Below, one piece after another: positions 10,512-21,600 of a stretch of DNA of 64,000 nucleotides. The stretch lies in assembly GCA_014706295.1 (NCBI GenBank), contig JACSVZ010000022.1, forward strand, positions 11,860,830 through 11,924,829. The letters are read 5' to 3'. The translations under genes and the position numbers were made by a program. Position 1 is the stretch's first letter. Each line of letters starts with the position of its first letter. Origin of the DNA: Lycocorax pyrrhopterus obiensis. Its lineage: Eukaryota > Chordata > Aves > Passeriformes > Paradisaeidae. The notes below the pieces were generated by a model, which worked only from the letters and a program-made list of their open reading frames with translations, was not told the origin of the DNA and did no database searches.

Positions 10512-13387
10512 TCAGAAGGCAAAAGTTAAGCTCAAATTTTCTCCAGAAAATAGCTGGTCCTGTTAAAACCTAGTCTAGTGCCAGGTGTGATACCCTGACT
10601 CCTATGATATAATGGCTATCACCTCCCTATTTTGCTGTGACTCTAATAACAGTATTTCTGCATCTTTTCAGCTTGTTTTCACATGTGTTTTGCACCTGAC
10701 ATTTCTTAAGAAAATGTACTGTAAAATTAGCAGACAAATAGCAACAAGAATTTTCTCCAGACAGCTTGAACAGATTGCATTGCCCTTGCTTTGGGAATCA
10801 AGTCTTTTTCTACAATTGCATTTTCACAACTTGAAATCCTCCTATTCCTTTGCCTTCCTGTGGTCACAATTCCACAAAATGGAAGATTTTAAGGATAGTT
10901 TTGAAAGGCGCAATTACTTGAAAATGTGTTTTTCTTTACCACTGCCTGAGAAGATGCATAAAGCTTCTTCTAAACTCTTGACAAAATATCAGTTCTCCAT
11001 GTAAACATAAGAACATGGGTGGTTTATGTTTCTTAGAAATGATAAATTGGCTTTTTTCTTTTAATAAAAAGATCCAGAATCTTTCTTACAGGCAAGGCTA
11101 TACAATCATTCTCATTAAACAGAACAGTGCTGGGTTTTTTCTAATTAAATACTTGTTAATGAAAGGCCCTGAGCAGTAGAGGGCAGTGCTTTTATATTAC
11201 ATTTACAGAATCCTGTAACAAGAGAATGTGCTGGGGAGGTTTGTCCTTAGTGAATTTCTCTGTAACAAAATACATATAAAGATAATTGCACATTATCTTC
11301 TGCTCCATGGATTCTATTCTGTCTAAGTCCATGCTGATTTTTGGAAGAAGGCATCCTAAAAATCCAAGGGACAGAGTTAACAAAATGCCTCCTACAGAGG
11401 CTGTTTGGGGCCTGCTGATGGGTTGTAGCAAATCACCTGTTAATCAATAAGAGTGATTGATAATTCTGATTTTATGAAGCATTTTACAAGCAATGACCTC
11501 ATCTTCTACTGCTTATAACCATCTGGCTTCTCAAAGGTGTGCACAATTCCACCTGTTTTAGGAGAACACCCAGCCTGATTGTTAAAGAGGGAAAAGCTGT
11601 ATAAATCTCAGAGAAGCTCAAAAGCAGCTTCTGTGTGAATTGACAAAATTTGTCCATTTCTGGCAGTGGCTATTTGTTTTTTTTTTTCTTGTATACGTAA
11701 CATTCGTCCATCATAAAAACTTCAAGACAGGTTTAGGGTGGATCATCTGTGGAGATACACTCATGTGATTTCGGGGGGAACATTTGACCAGCAGAGGAAA
11801 GCTGAGAAGGACCAGTGAGATGACTGTAGCAGAAGAAGATGAAATGACACCAAGTGTGGTGCTGAGAGCAAGCAAACACAAGCCACCATGTATAAATAAT
11901 AGGATTTTATTTTAGCACACCAAGATTTGGAAAGCAAATAACATATTCAGTAATGTGTTGCATGCAACTTACACTGAGCTTTTTTAGCAAGTCATACATT
12001 TTCAGTTCCTTTTCAGAGCATTAAGATGTCCCACTGAACTTCTGAATGCTCCTTAAAATGAAGTGTCATGAGCTAGTGATAAACAAATGTGGGAATCAGT
12101 AAACATCAATCAGGAGTCCAGGACAGATCAGTGATAATGATCAACAGTGCCATCACTAGACAGTGATTGGAAACACTCAATGAAGAAAGTAATATAAACA
12201 TGATTAATCAAAAATCTTCTCGCTGTTATCAGCCTGATTTGGAAGGAAAACAATCGATAAATACAAGAGCCAGAGTATAGCTGGAGACAGGATAATGAAG
12301 AGCTTGAAAGCACTGGAGTGACTGGAGCCCCTGGAAAAACTCCAGCAGATTTCAGCATTTCTACCCTCGAGGTACTACACAGCTGTAAGGGGATGAAGCT
12401 GCTCTGTGTGGCTTAGCTCGAGGAAGACTATTGTGCTTTCATCAATAAATTAAGAGTTTACTGAGGAAAGAGGCTTTTATAACGGGGGAAAAAAAGGTAT
12501 CAATTGGCACTGGTGAAGAAATGAAGAGGCTGGAACACAAAAGGAGACACCATAGCTTGCCACGGCAACTGATGTGTAAAGGGACTGGATATCAAGCAAA
12601 TTTATGACATAATTCCTATTCCCACTCCCTCAGATATTAGCCACTATGAAGAGATGGATCCATTTTTCAGAATAAAACGTTCAGACTCTGTGATATAACT
12701 GCTTTGCAGCCTGAAGCAGAGTAGACAAAATCATCACACTTAAAGCCCTAGAAACAGATGACTGCTGCTGCTTCTCCATTTAGGGCCTCTCTTTTCCTCT
12801 TCTGGCTGCCTCCTCCTTGTGTGTTGTCCCTCCCCTTCCTTCCCACTGCAGGGCCAGCTGGTCTCGTCCTGCAGCACACCACCTGCACTGCTGCTCTCTG
12901 GGGAGCTGCTGGCACTGCTCCTGCCACAGGAACAGCCGTGGGGGAGCCTGTCTGCTCAGCTGCCTCCCAGCGCAGTCCTGAGGGACCAAAGCACACCGCT
13001 GGACGTTGACACAGAGCTCCACAGCATCCATGAAACAAATCCACTGCGGACTGGAAGCAGGATCCAACCCAGTGAATAGTGACAAGACACACTGAAAAGT
13101 GACTGGTCACCCCTGGGACAAACACAAAGCCATTCCCTCAGGGCAGGGCAAAGCTCAGAAGTCTCACTTTGCTGTTTCGAGTTTTTCTTTTCCCATAACA
13201 AGTTCTGCTATCCATCTACAGGGATCTTCTCTGCCTATCGATGTCTTCCTTGCTGCACTTCCCTCAGTGGACTTTTCAATAACAACGAAAAACAAATTTA
13301 ACACATTAATAATAATAAATTATTTATTTCTTCACACATTAACAATCATTAATTCAGGAAGCCTGGAAAATGTTGCTATGAAGTAAA
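10512..13387. other. Intergenic sequence between BIRC7 and YTHDF1, left half
   Basis: Mostly AT-rich, with no recognisable gene. Two spots are reported separately as weak candidates: a 130-codon open frame at 10612-11004 (+) and a GC-rich exon-like block at 12852-13079 (+). Confidence 0.5.
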
Positions 13388-13389
13388 TC

Positions 13390-13672
13390 AGAATCTCAGA
13401 ATGGTTTGGGTTGGAAGGGACCTTAAAGCTCATTCATTCCCACCCCCTGCCATGGGCAGGGATACCTTCCACTATCCCAGGTTGCTCCAAGCCCCATCCA
13501 ACCTGGCCTTGGACACTTGCAGGGATCCAGGGGCAACCACAGCTTCTCTGGGTAACCTGTGCCAGGGCCTCACCACCCTCTGAGTACACCAAAGCTAACA
13601 TCAAACCTAAATCTTTTAGTTTAAAGCCATTGCCCCTTATCCTATCACTGCATGCTCTTGTAAAAAGTACAC
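13390..13672 (-). mobile_element. Truncated CR1 LINE 3' end, minus orientation
   Basis: It begins with the inverted CR1 3' tail (agaatggtttgggttggaag), runs through the complement of the 'ccatggcaggg', 'gtccaaggccagg' and 'cacagg' segments, and continues to 'attgccccttatcctatc'. It is the same subfamily as the copy near 1978 but in the opposite orientation and slightly longer. Confidence 0.9.
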
Positions 13673-16541
13673 ATACTATACATAGAGACTGCTGGAAGTA
13701 ATGCACAGGTGAGTAACAAATACCTGTTTTGTGATTTCCTAGGGATTCAAATCTTTCAATCTCCAGCTGTAATTCTTTCCCCTGTCCCCCACTACCATGG
13801 CGTTTGATTGCCTTAAAACTTTAGGTATTGTAATAGTTAGGAATAGCTAAATGTAGCTTGCAACGTGATTCATGGAAGTGCTTCAAATCAAATCCTATTA
13901 ATATCCCAGCCCACAGAACAGAACCCAGTACATATGAAAAGGAAAATCTGCAAAGCACAGCAGATACTCAAAAAATCAATAGAGGAACTGGCCTTAAAAT
14001 CCTACAGTGATCTGAAAGAAAAGCAAACTAATATACCAGTTCTTTGAAACAAGGAAAACTCTTTCCTAACGTCGTGGTCTCAGTGTCCAGCCTATTATAA
14101 AAAATATTTTTGCTATTGAAGAGTGGGTTGACAACTGTTCACCTCTTTTTCAAAGGGAAGTGTTTGTAGAAAATAGCTTCTCTTATTTTTCTAAATGGCT
14201 TTTGGAGCTGAAAAATGTGAGTTTCTTTTTCAACGGTCATTTTTTCTCTTCATTCACCCCTTCTTGCCCTCGCTGGTGAACCCAAACATCATGAGAAAAA
14301 AAAAAAGAAGAAATAAAGAACAACCCCAAACCTCATTATTTGTTGTCCTTTTTTTGTTTCCCATAACATTCTGAATATTTGAAAAAAATCTGCAAAAATT
14401 CAATGCTGCTGCAAATTGAATGAACTATTTTCAGTCTTCAGCAGATCAACAACCCAAAGATGCAAAGAGCAAGCAGAGTGCTTAGAGGCCTGAGCAGCAG
14501 CACAGGGACTGGGAATACAAATTAAAGTTGAGGAGAGAACTGTAGGGCTAAGTACATTCCCACAGTGAGTGTGGAAAACATAAATTATATTCCCTTGCAT
14601 TTTTCCTTCCTAAGTAGCACCTGGCAGGTTTCCCCAAAGATGAATTGTGCTTCTTCCTCTCCCTCTGACCAATCATTTCCCAATTCCTTCTGATTCTGAC
14701 ATGGAGGAGCCTCACATCTGGGCTTTATTCCCTTTTCCTACTCCAAGCCAGGAGGTACAAGAACAGAAGACCTGGAGCCTCCTGTAAGCTGAGTGGCATC
14801 GCAACTCCAAATTGTTCACATACAAAACCAACAGATCCTCAGAAGAGATTCTTACCCACTTGTGACCAAAGTTCCACCATTCAGCCATTAAATTACCTGT
14901 AAAGAAGGATTTTTCAGGCATTGTTGTGATTCTAATGGAGCTCATCCTACTTTATAATTGGCAGAAAATCAGCCATCAAGAATCACAGAACATCTGATTT
15001 TCCAATTAAATCCTGCTGTAGTTTGGACTGTGTTTTCATTGCAGAGAATGTGCCTGGCTGCCTGAATATTGCTTGGGCGACAGGCAGAAAGATCTATTCT
15101 TGAGCTATTCACACTACAATCATCCGCTTTTCTCCATGCAAATTGGCTTGGAATAGGTTTATTTTGTCCCTGTATCAATAATCAATAGCAAGATTGAAAG
15201 ACGAGGAAGAAAAACAACAGAGCAACCTGAAGTCACTGCAGAGAGCTGAAGGGAAAAATGCACAACAAAGTAACCAAAGACAGACTGACCTTACAATTTA
15301 ATGGAAACCACACGACAGCAGCAAGAAGGAGTTGCCAAGGATGAAGATCAAGAGGGAGACAGGGGAGAGTCCCTGTGCTCAGTCGTTGCTCCGTTGAGCT
15401 CCTTGCCACAGCTTTCCAAGGAAGTTGTCTTGCAGGGAACAGCATGTGCGATGCTGATGTCAGATGGGATCTGTTCACAGGCCACACTCTTTGCATATGA
15501 TTTCCCTCCTCATGTTTTCACAAACAATGTGTCAGTGACATGAGAAACAGGAGACAAGAACAGATACAATTTCTCTGTGTGTCTGCTTTTATTTTTCATC
15601 CAAAAATGATGGAAGTGAACGCTGGATCCTTGGTTTGGGAACATTCCACAGGGGTGTAGGGTGCAGGAGGGAGATGATTCTATTATGGCAATATTTGATT
15701 TTCTTCCCTACTCATAACAGAGAGTGCTGCTTAAAATTCTTGAAAAATCTAAATTTAAAAAAAAAATAAAAACACCGACAAAAGTATTCTGTAGCTTACA
15801 CATGAACTCTTCTGAGATTTCAGAGAGTGTTAGCAAGGGAAGAAAAAGATAAGTACAATGTTTTCTTAAACTAGAAGAACACATTTGTTTCAGCTAAGAC
15901 AAAACCAAACCCTGTGTCACTGCCTGGGTTGCAATGTTACACTCCAGGAGTATCCTGAGTTATATAATATATATATAAATATGAATATCACCTTCAACTA
16001 AGACTTTTCATCTTACTGATTTTATTTCCAAAAGATTACGCACTTCTCAACAGATAGACAAGATCACTCTTAGCATTACCAGGAAGAAAAAAAATTCACA
16101 TTTTCCAAATCCAAAAGACAAAAAAAAATATTCCCACAAAGACCTGGATGTGTCCATGCATGTATATATGTGACCTGCTGCCTTTGGGTCTAATCTAACA
16201 GGTACAGCCTAAGAGCAGCCCCCTGTACATTGGGATGCTGAAGCAAAGAGAGCTCTAACGTTCTGCCCACATGCTCTCCTGGCGAGGATGATTCATAGTC
16301 ACATCGTTTCTATATCGAGATGTGAACATATACAATCACATGGACGTCGGAGCAGTGCCCATCACCCAGGCATCCAGCCTTTCCCTTCTCCTTCCACACA
16401 CATGTTCCTCTCTCCAGCCACGCTGATCACTTTTTTTGTCCTGTTTTTTTGAAGCTCTGTGCTTTCGACGGCCTTTCCAGCTCACTCAGGGACTGCCCAG
16501 AGCAGGGATTTACTGACTTGCTCCATAACTACACTAGAGGC
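13673..16541. other. Intergenic sequence, no gene seen
   Basis: AT-rich sequence with short (AT)n runs near 15960-15985 and several A-tracts. No coding exon, RNA gene or recognisable element could be supported on either strand. Confidence 0.6.
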
Positions 16542-16680
16542 AAAACAGAATTGGAACAGGCCAGGTTGGACAGGGCTTGGAGCAGCCTGGTCTAGTGGGA
16601 GGTGTCCCTGCCCACGGCACGGATTGGAACAAGACGATCCCTGAGGATTCTTCCAACCCAAACCATTCTGGGATTCTAGG
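16542..16680 (+). mobile_element. CR1 LINE 3'-end fragment
   Basis: A short 5'-truncated CR1: words for 'ggacagggcttggagcagcct', 'gtgggaggtgtccctgcccac' and 'ttccaacccaaaccattctg' occur in family order, ending at the CR1-type tail. Plus orientation. Confidence 0.9.
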
Positions 16681-17205
16681 AAAATACCAATTATTACTTG
16701 CTACCTAAGTCAAACAGAGAACCCAAAGCATCTCCAGGTGCTCTTTCTTCATGTCTGATCAGAAAAAGGACACAAGTGGACTCTTCATTTCAGATATTTT
16801 ATTAGAATGGTAAGTACAGACTCAAACTAACAAGTTCCAAACGTGAACACAGAGAAGACTCTGGTTTTAACTGCATCTAAAGGACAGCATCATTGTGTTG
16901 TTTAGTGTATTTCACAAGGACCAAAATTTGCCACTTTTACCCCCAAAATTAAGCTTGGAGATGTTACAAAACTTTGTAGCTTGCGGAACTTGTACCTTGG
17001 CCCTGTTGAAATCAATATAAACCGGGCTAAGGGGCCCACAATTCCACCCAGGTTCTGCAAGATAGCTGGAAGGAAAAAGAATGAATTAATCTGATAAAAA
17101 CCCATGTTGAGGGTGGCCGCTCCCAGTGGTCAGACTGGCTGTGATCCTCTGCCAGGGTGTCCCGGCCGTGGCTACCGTGGGCTGGTGTGAGGGAAAATGA
17201 GGCTC

Positions 17206-17370
17206 CCAAAGCTCTTGGGGCAATGGGTGACCTAAAACAGGCTCCCCAGGAAAGTGATCATGGCACTGAGCCTGATGGAGCTCAAGATTTGGATGATGCC
17301 CTCAGACACATGGTGGGATTGTTGGGGGGTGTCCTGTGCTGGGACAGGAGTTGGGCTTTGATGATCCTTG
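17206..17370 (+). mobile_element. CR1 LINE fragment, left part, interrupted by a second CR1
   Basis: A CR1 of the subfamily ending 'ggagttggactcgatgatc...' starts near 17206 and breaks off after 'gatgatccttg' at 17370. The expected continuation (tgggtcccttccagctcagg) resumes at about 17626, after an inserted CR1. The outer copy is therefore the older element. Confidence 0.8.
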
Positions 17371-17625
17371 CTGTCAACAGGAGGGGACATAGTCCTAAGA
17401 TGCACCTGGGGAAGTTTAGGCTGGACATTAGGAGGAATTCCTTCCCAGAAAGGGTGATTAGACATTGGAATGGGTGGCCCTGGGGAGGTGGTGGAGTCAC
17501 CATCCCTGGAGGTGTTTAAGCAAAGACTGGACGTGGCACTTAGTGCCATGGTAAGTGTGGTGTTGGGTCACAGGTTGGACTTGATGATCTCAGAGGTCTT
17601 TTCCAACCTAATTGATTCCGTGATC
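17371..17625 (+). mobile_element. CR1 LINE fragment nested inside an older CR1
   Basis: This has the typical 'catccctggaggtgtttaag', 'actggacgtggcacttag', 'ggttggacttgatgatctc' and 'ttttccaacctaattgatt' order of another CR1 subfamily, with a decayed 3' tail (gattccgtgatcc). It splits the older CR1 whose halves flank it. Confidence 0.8.
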
Positions 17626-17672
17626 CTGGGTCCCTTCCAGCTCAGGAAGCTCTGTGATTCTGTCTCAGTCAT
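17626..17672 (+). mobile_element. CR1 LINE fragment, right part of the interrupted copy
   Basis: The sequence 'tgggtcccttccagctcagg' and the following 'ctctgtgattctgt' form the missing 3' end of the CR1 that begins near 17206. Confidence 0.75.
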
Positions 17673-17749
17673 TCAGTGACCCTGTGAACTTGCACAGCTG
17701 AGTCTGTGGGCAGAGTCCTTGCAAAGGCTGAGGGAGGAATAGAGAAGGA

Positions 17750-17985
17750 ACAGAATCAGAGAATATTCCGAGTTGGAGAGACCCGCAAGGACCATCGAGT
17801 TCAACTCCTGGCCCTGCACAACACACCAAGAATGCCTCCATGTGCCATTGTCCAAACACATTTTAAGCTCTGCCAAGCTCAGTGGTGTGACCAAATCCCT
17901 GGGGAGCGCGTTCCAGTGCCCGACCACCCTCAGCGTGAAGAACCCTTTCCTCCCGAGGAAGTCGCACACAGCGATGGCGTGTCCC
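17750..17985 (-). mobile_element. CR1 LINE 3' end, minus orientation, abutting the YTHDF1 CpG island
   Basis: Read on the minus strand it shows the CR1 sequence for 'gggtggtcgggcactggaac', 'ctccccagggatttggtcac', 'gtgcagggccaggagttgaa' and a tail with 'attctctgattctg'. It ends within about 50 bp of the CpG-rich promoter block of YTHDF1. Confidence 0.85.
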
Positions 17986-18019
17986 TCAGCCTCCCGTTCC
18001 CGAGGCTGAGCAGCCCAAG

Positions 18020-18680
18020 TGCCCTGTGCCGGGCGGCGGGGCGGTGCCGGATCCGCCATGAGCCCCCTCAGCCCGCTCACTGCCCTCAGCCCCCTCAGCG
18101 CTCCCGCGCACGCGCACCAGGCGCCACCGCCCCGCGCGCCTTTCCCCCCGCGCCCCGCCCCGTGCGCTCCCGGTGCGCCCCGCGCGCGCTCGGCGCTGAC
18201 GTCACCGCAGCCCGGCGCCCGCCGCCATTGGAGTTGGCGGCCGCCGCTGCCCCGCTCGCTGCGGCCCCAGGCCCGGCCCGCGGGCATGTGAGAGACCGGG
18301 CCGGCACCGGCACCGGCAGCGCGACGGCTGAGCCGCGCCACCGCCGCCCGCACCGCCGTCCCCTGAGGAGGCGCCCCGAGGAGGCGCCAGGCGGCCCTTT
18401 TCCCTCCCCCTCGGCCCCGGCCCCTTCCCCGCCCGGCCGCCGCCTGAGGGGAGAGGAGGCGCCGCCGCCGCCCCCCCTCCGCCAGGCCCCGGAGCTCCGC
18501 GCCGCGCCGAGCGGCCCTGCCTCGTCCCCCGGCGCTCTGTGCTGAACCACGGCGGCCGTGTGCATGAATTATGTCTGCCACAAGCGTTGACCCTCAGGTG
18601 AGTGAGTGGCGGGGCGGCCCGTGGGCGGGGGGATTCCCGGGCCTGCGGCTGGCAGGCCCCGCGAGGCTTTCTTCTCCCTC
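18020..18680 (+). promoter_or_regulatory. YTHDF1: YTHDF1 CpG-island promoter and 5' UTR
   Basis: The block is very G+C rich and dense in CG. It contains a consensus CRE (TGACGTCA, 18197-18204), a YY1-like GCCGCCAT (18221-18228) overlapping an ATTGG (inverted CCAAT, 18227-18231), and no TATA box. This is the usual housekeeping promoter style. The start site is not visible but probably lies between the CRE/CCAAT cluster and the first coding exon at 18571. Confidence 0.8.
18564..18590 (+). promoter_or_regulatory. Overlapping upstream ORF at the YTHDF1 start codon
   Basis: An ATG seven bases before the YTHDF1 start opens eight codons (MNYVCHKR) in another frame and stops at TGA 18588-18590, inside the YTHDF1 coding sequence. 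Its context is weak (T at -3), whereas the YTHDF1 ATG has A at -3, so leaky scanning is expected. Its effect on translation is inferred. Confidence 0.6.
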
Positions 18681-21600
18681 TCCGCTGCTTTAGGCCTCCA
18701 TCGTTCTCCTTAACTTCCCCCGTGGGCACAGCACGTTCCCGCCTCCTCCCTGGAGCCGGGGCCATTTCTCAGGCAGGCCGGTGCTGAGTTATACGTGGAA
18801 CACGCTGCTCCAACCCAGGTCCAGCCAAACCTTGAGATGCTGCTGGCGTTTTTTTTTTTAGTCTCTTCCCCGTCCTCAGAATCTGTGAGGTTTGCAGTGA
18901 CTATGACAATATGAGCGTTTTTCTAAAATTAACTTTTTTATTCCCCTTTTCTTTTTTTTTCCTAAATCACGTGCTGTGGCTTCCCAGAGACCGAAAGGAC
19001 AGGATAATAAAGGTGAGAATCATGCTGAGATGTGGTCGCTTAAATTGTTACTGTAACAGATCAATTACACAGGTAGCTGTAGGTGAGCAGAAATGTATCG
19101 CTCTTACTGTGTATGGAAAACAGCTGGTAATGAGGGAATGTGTGCTTTGTTTCAAAAATAACATCGACTGCCATTCATCCGAGCTTGCCTGCATCCCACT
19201 TAATTCTGCTGGATTTGCAGTGGGAAGAACTGTGTGTTGGTACTAAATAATTCTCCTCGTTTAAGATGAAGCAGGTTGCTACATAAAGTCACAAGGATAT
19301 CCCTGTACAATATATATACATTTACCTACTCTTGCACACTCTGTGAATGCAGTTGCATTGCCGCTCTGCTGTTGGCTGGGATATTTACATGAGTCTACAA
19401 ACTTAATAATATAAGGAACTTAAAATAAAAGGTAGCTAACTTCTGATGAGATAGTAGGCTTTTTTATTACTCTTCTGCTTCATTTTGGAGTTAAATTTAA
19501 TAACAAGTCATCTAAAAAATAGCTTCGTTCTTACTGTGATTACTAACAAGTGTGTAACTGTTAAGGCTTAGAAACTAATGATGTTCAGCTCATAAATGCA
19601 TTTTAATAGATCTTAACCTGCCTTAAAAGTCTAGCTCCTTCTAGTTGAAGAAACATATTCCCTGTGTTTGTAAACATCTTTTACCTCTACTCCCCCTGAC
19701 AAACTTTGCAGAAATACTCTGCTAAATTCCCAAACTTGTTTGTGAAAGACGTTATTTAGTGTTGTGTTTTATTTAGTTCGGCTGTTCTATGAGGTAGGTA
19801 AACACAGCAACTGTCACACCATGTATTTGACCTTGTTTTTTTAAATTTAAAGCAAACAGGAAATTATTTGAAGGGACTTAATACCCATTTTGGGTTTGTA
19901 TATCATTCAGTAATGGGTTTTGAATGCTTATCAGACATTCTTTTATGCTGAAGCAGGACTTTACGGCAGATATCTTTATTTTACAGATGAGAACGTTGAA
20001 ACTTAAGTTTTCCTGAAAATATCAGGATACCAAAGCACTTAGCAGTCATCATTTCATAATTAAATGTAACCTCACCTCATCTTATTTTAGCCAGCTTAAG
20101 CAGTGAATAACACACGCTGGGAGAACTGTGAGTTGGAGTGTTCTAATTATGGGCCAGAACAATAGATGTTGTTTCCCAATCTTTTTTCACAAAATTGTTC
20201 TCAATAATTATTTTTTGTTTGGAGTTAATTCACATGAGTTGTTTACTCACTCTCAGCTGTAGAATTTTTAATTACTGATTTTTTAAATCTACTCAAACTT
20301 TGTTTTGTAAGCAGTAATATAAAGAGAAACCACCTGGCGGGGGGGAAATGTCATCCCTTGGTCTTTTTATGAGTCTTCCTGGTTTGAAGAAGAAATATGG
20401 CTTTACCTAAAGTAGCATAGGGTGGAACTCATTCCTGCAATGCTGCTGCTGGTGTTATAATGTGCTGTAACCCTTTTCTTGTAGTACAAAATGGTTCGTT
20501 ACATCAGAAGGACACAGTTCATGACAACGATTTTGAACCTTACCTTTCCGGGCAGTCAAATCAGGTTAGTGTATTTTTAACTTAGGTTTTTTTTTTTTTC
20601 CCTTAGGCATGCTGTTGGCACTCCATTCATAGGATTGTATGGAGGGAGAAAATGCCTTAAATAGAAATGGAAAAAGAAATGACAGCATATTGTGTTACTT
20701 GGTGATACAACCAGCATTTGTGTTCCCTAAGCTAATATTACTCTGCATCTCCAGATGGCCACAAGTGGAAATGAAGTTAATGCTCCAAGGAGCTGGAGCT
20801 GATTCCTCCTCCCCTTGCAGGTTACTGATGTGGCTGGACTGTGACAAAGTGATCTTACAGGTCTTTGATAGACGAGTTGCTTGTGGGAGTCTGAAAATTC
20901 TGCTTTTGGGCTCTCCTGATTTCTATTATTTAAATAATCCTAGAAATTAATGTAGTTGAGATTTGGGTTGGCTGCTCTCTAGGTACTTTGTAGAGTTGTC
21001 CCATTTTTTACACTTCAGCAAATGTTTTAATGTCCTCTGATACAGCTTAAGAATTAAAGATATGTTACTCGAGAGTAAGGTACTGTAATGTAAACTCTCA
21101 TTATAATGCACATTAAATCAACATCCATGACTAAAATACCATTAGAATTGAAAGTGTACTCTGAAGTAATTTTTCACTTCACGTTCAAGTCTCTAGAAGG
21201 AGCAAAATGTTTAGAAACTGGAGAAGCAGGAAGTTTTCATTCACAAGTGTGAAACACTATTTCAGAGAGAAACACTTACCAGGGGTACATGATGGGAAGG
21301 CTAAGTGTTACATTTTAAAAAGGAAATTTATAATTCAGCCTGGAGCTGTCAGATGCCATTGTTAATATTGATGACATCACTGAGCTTGCTTGCAGCATAG
21401 ACATGTTCTCCAGACTTACAATAATTTAATGGCTAGCATTCCTTTTTTTGGAGTTAACGTGCTGTGGAAGGTGGAAAAGCCTTCGTGGGGGAAAAAAGAA
21501 GTAAAATCTTAATTTTTAATGCAAAATTAATTCTAAAAGAAAATGAGGTTTTCACCTCCCTTTGATTTTTTTTAATTGTGCTTCATCACATTTGTATGTA

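Noticed and set aside
17673..18581. Roughly 300-codon frames on both strands before YTHDF1 exon 1
   Set aside because: They combine translated CR1 sequence with Arg/Ala/Gly-rich readings of the CpG island; stops are rare at that composition.
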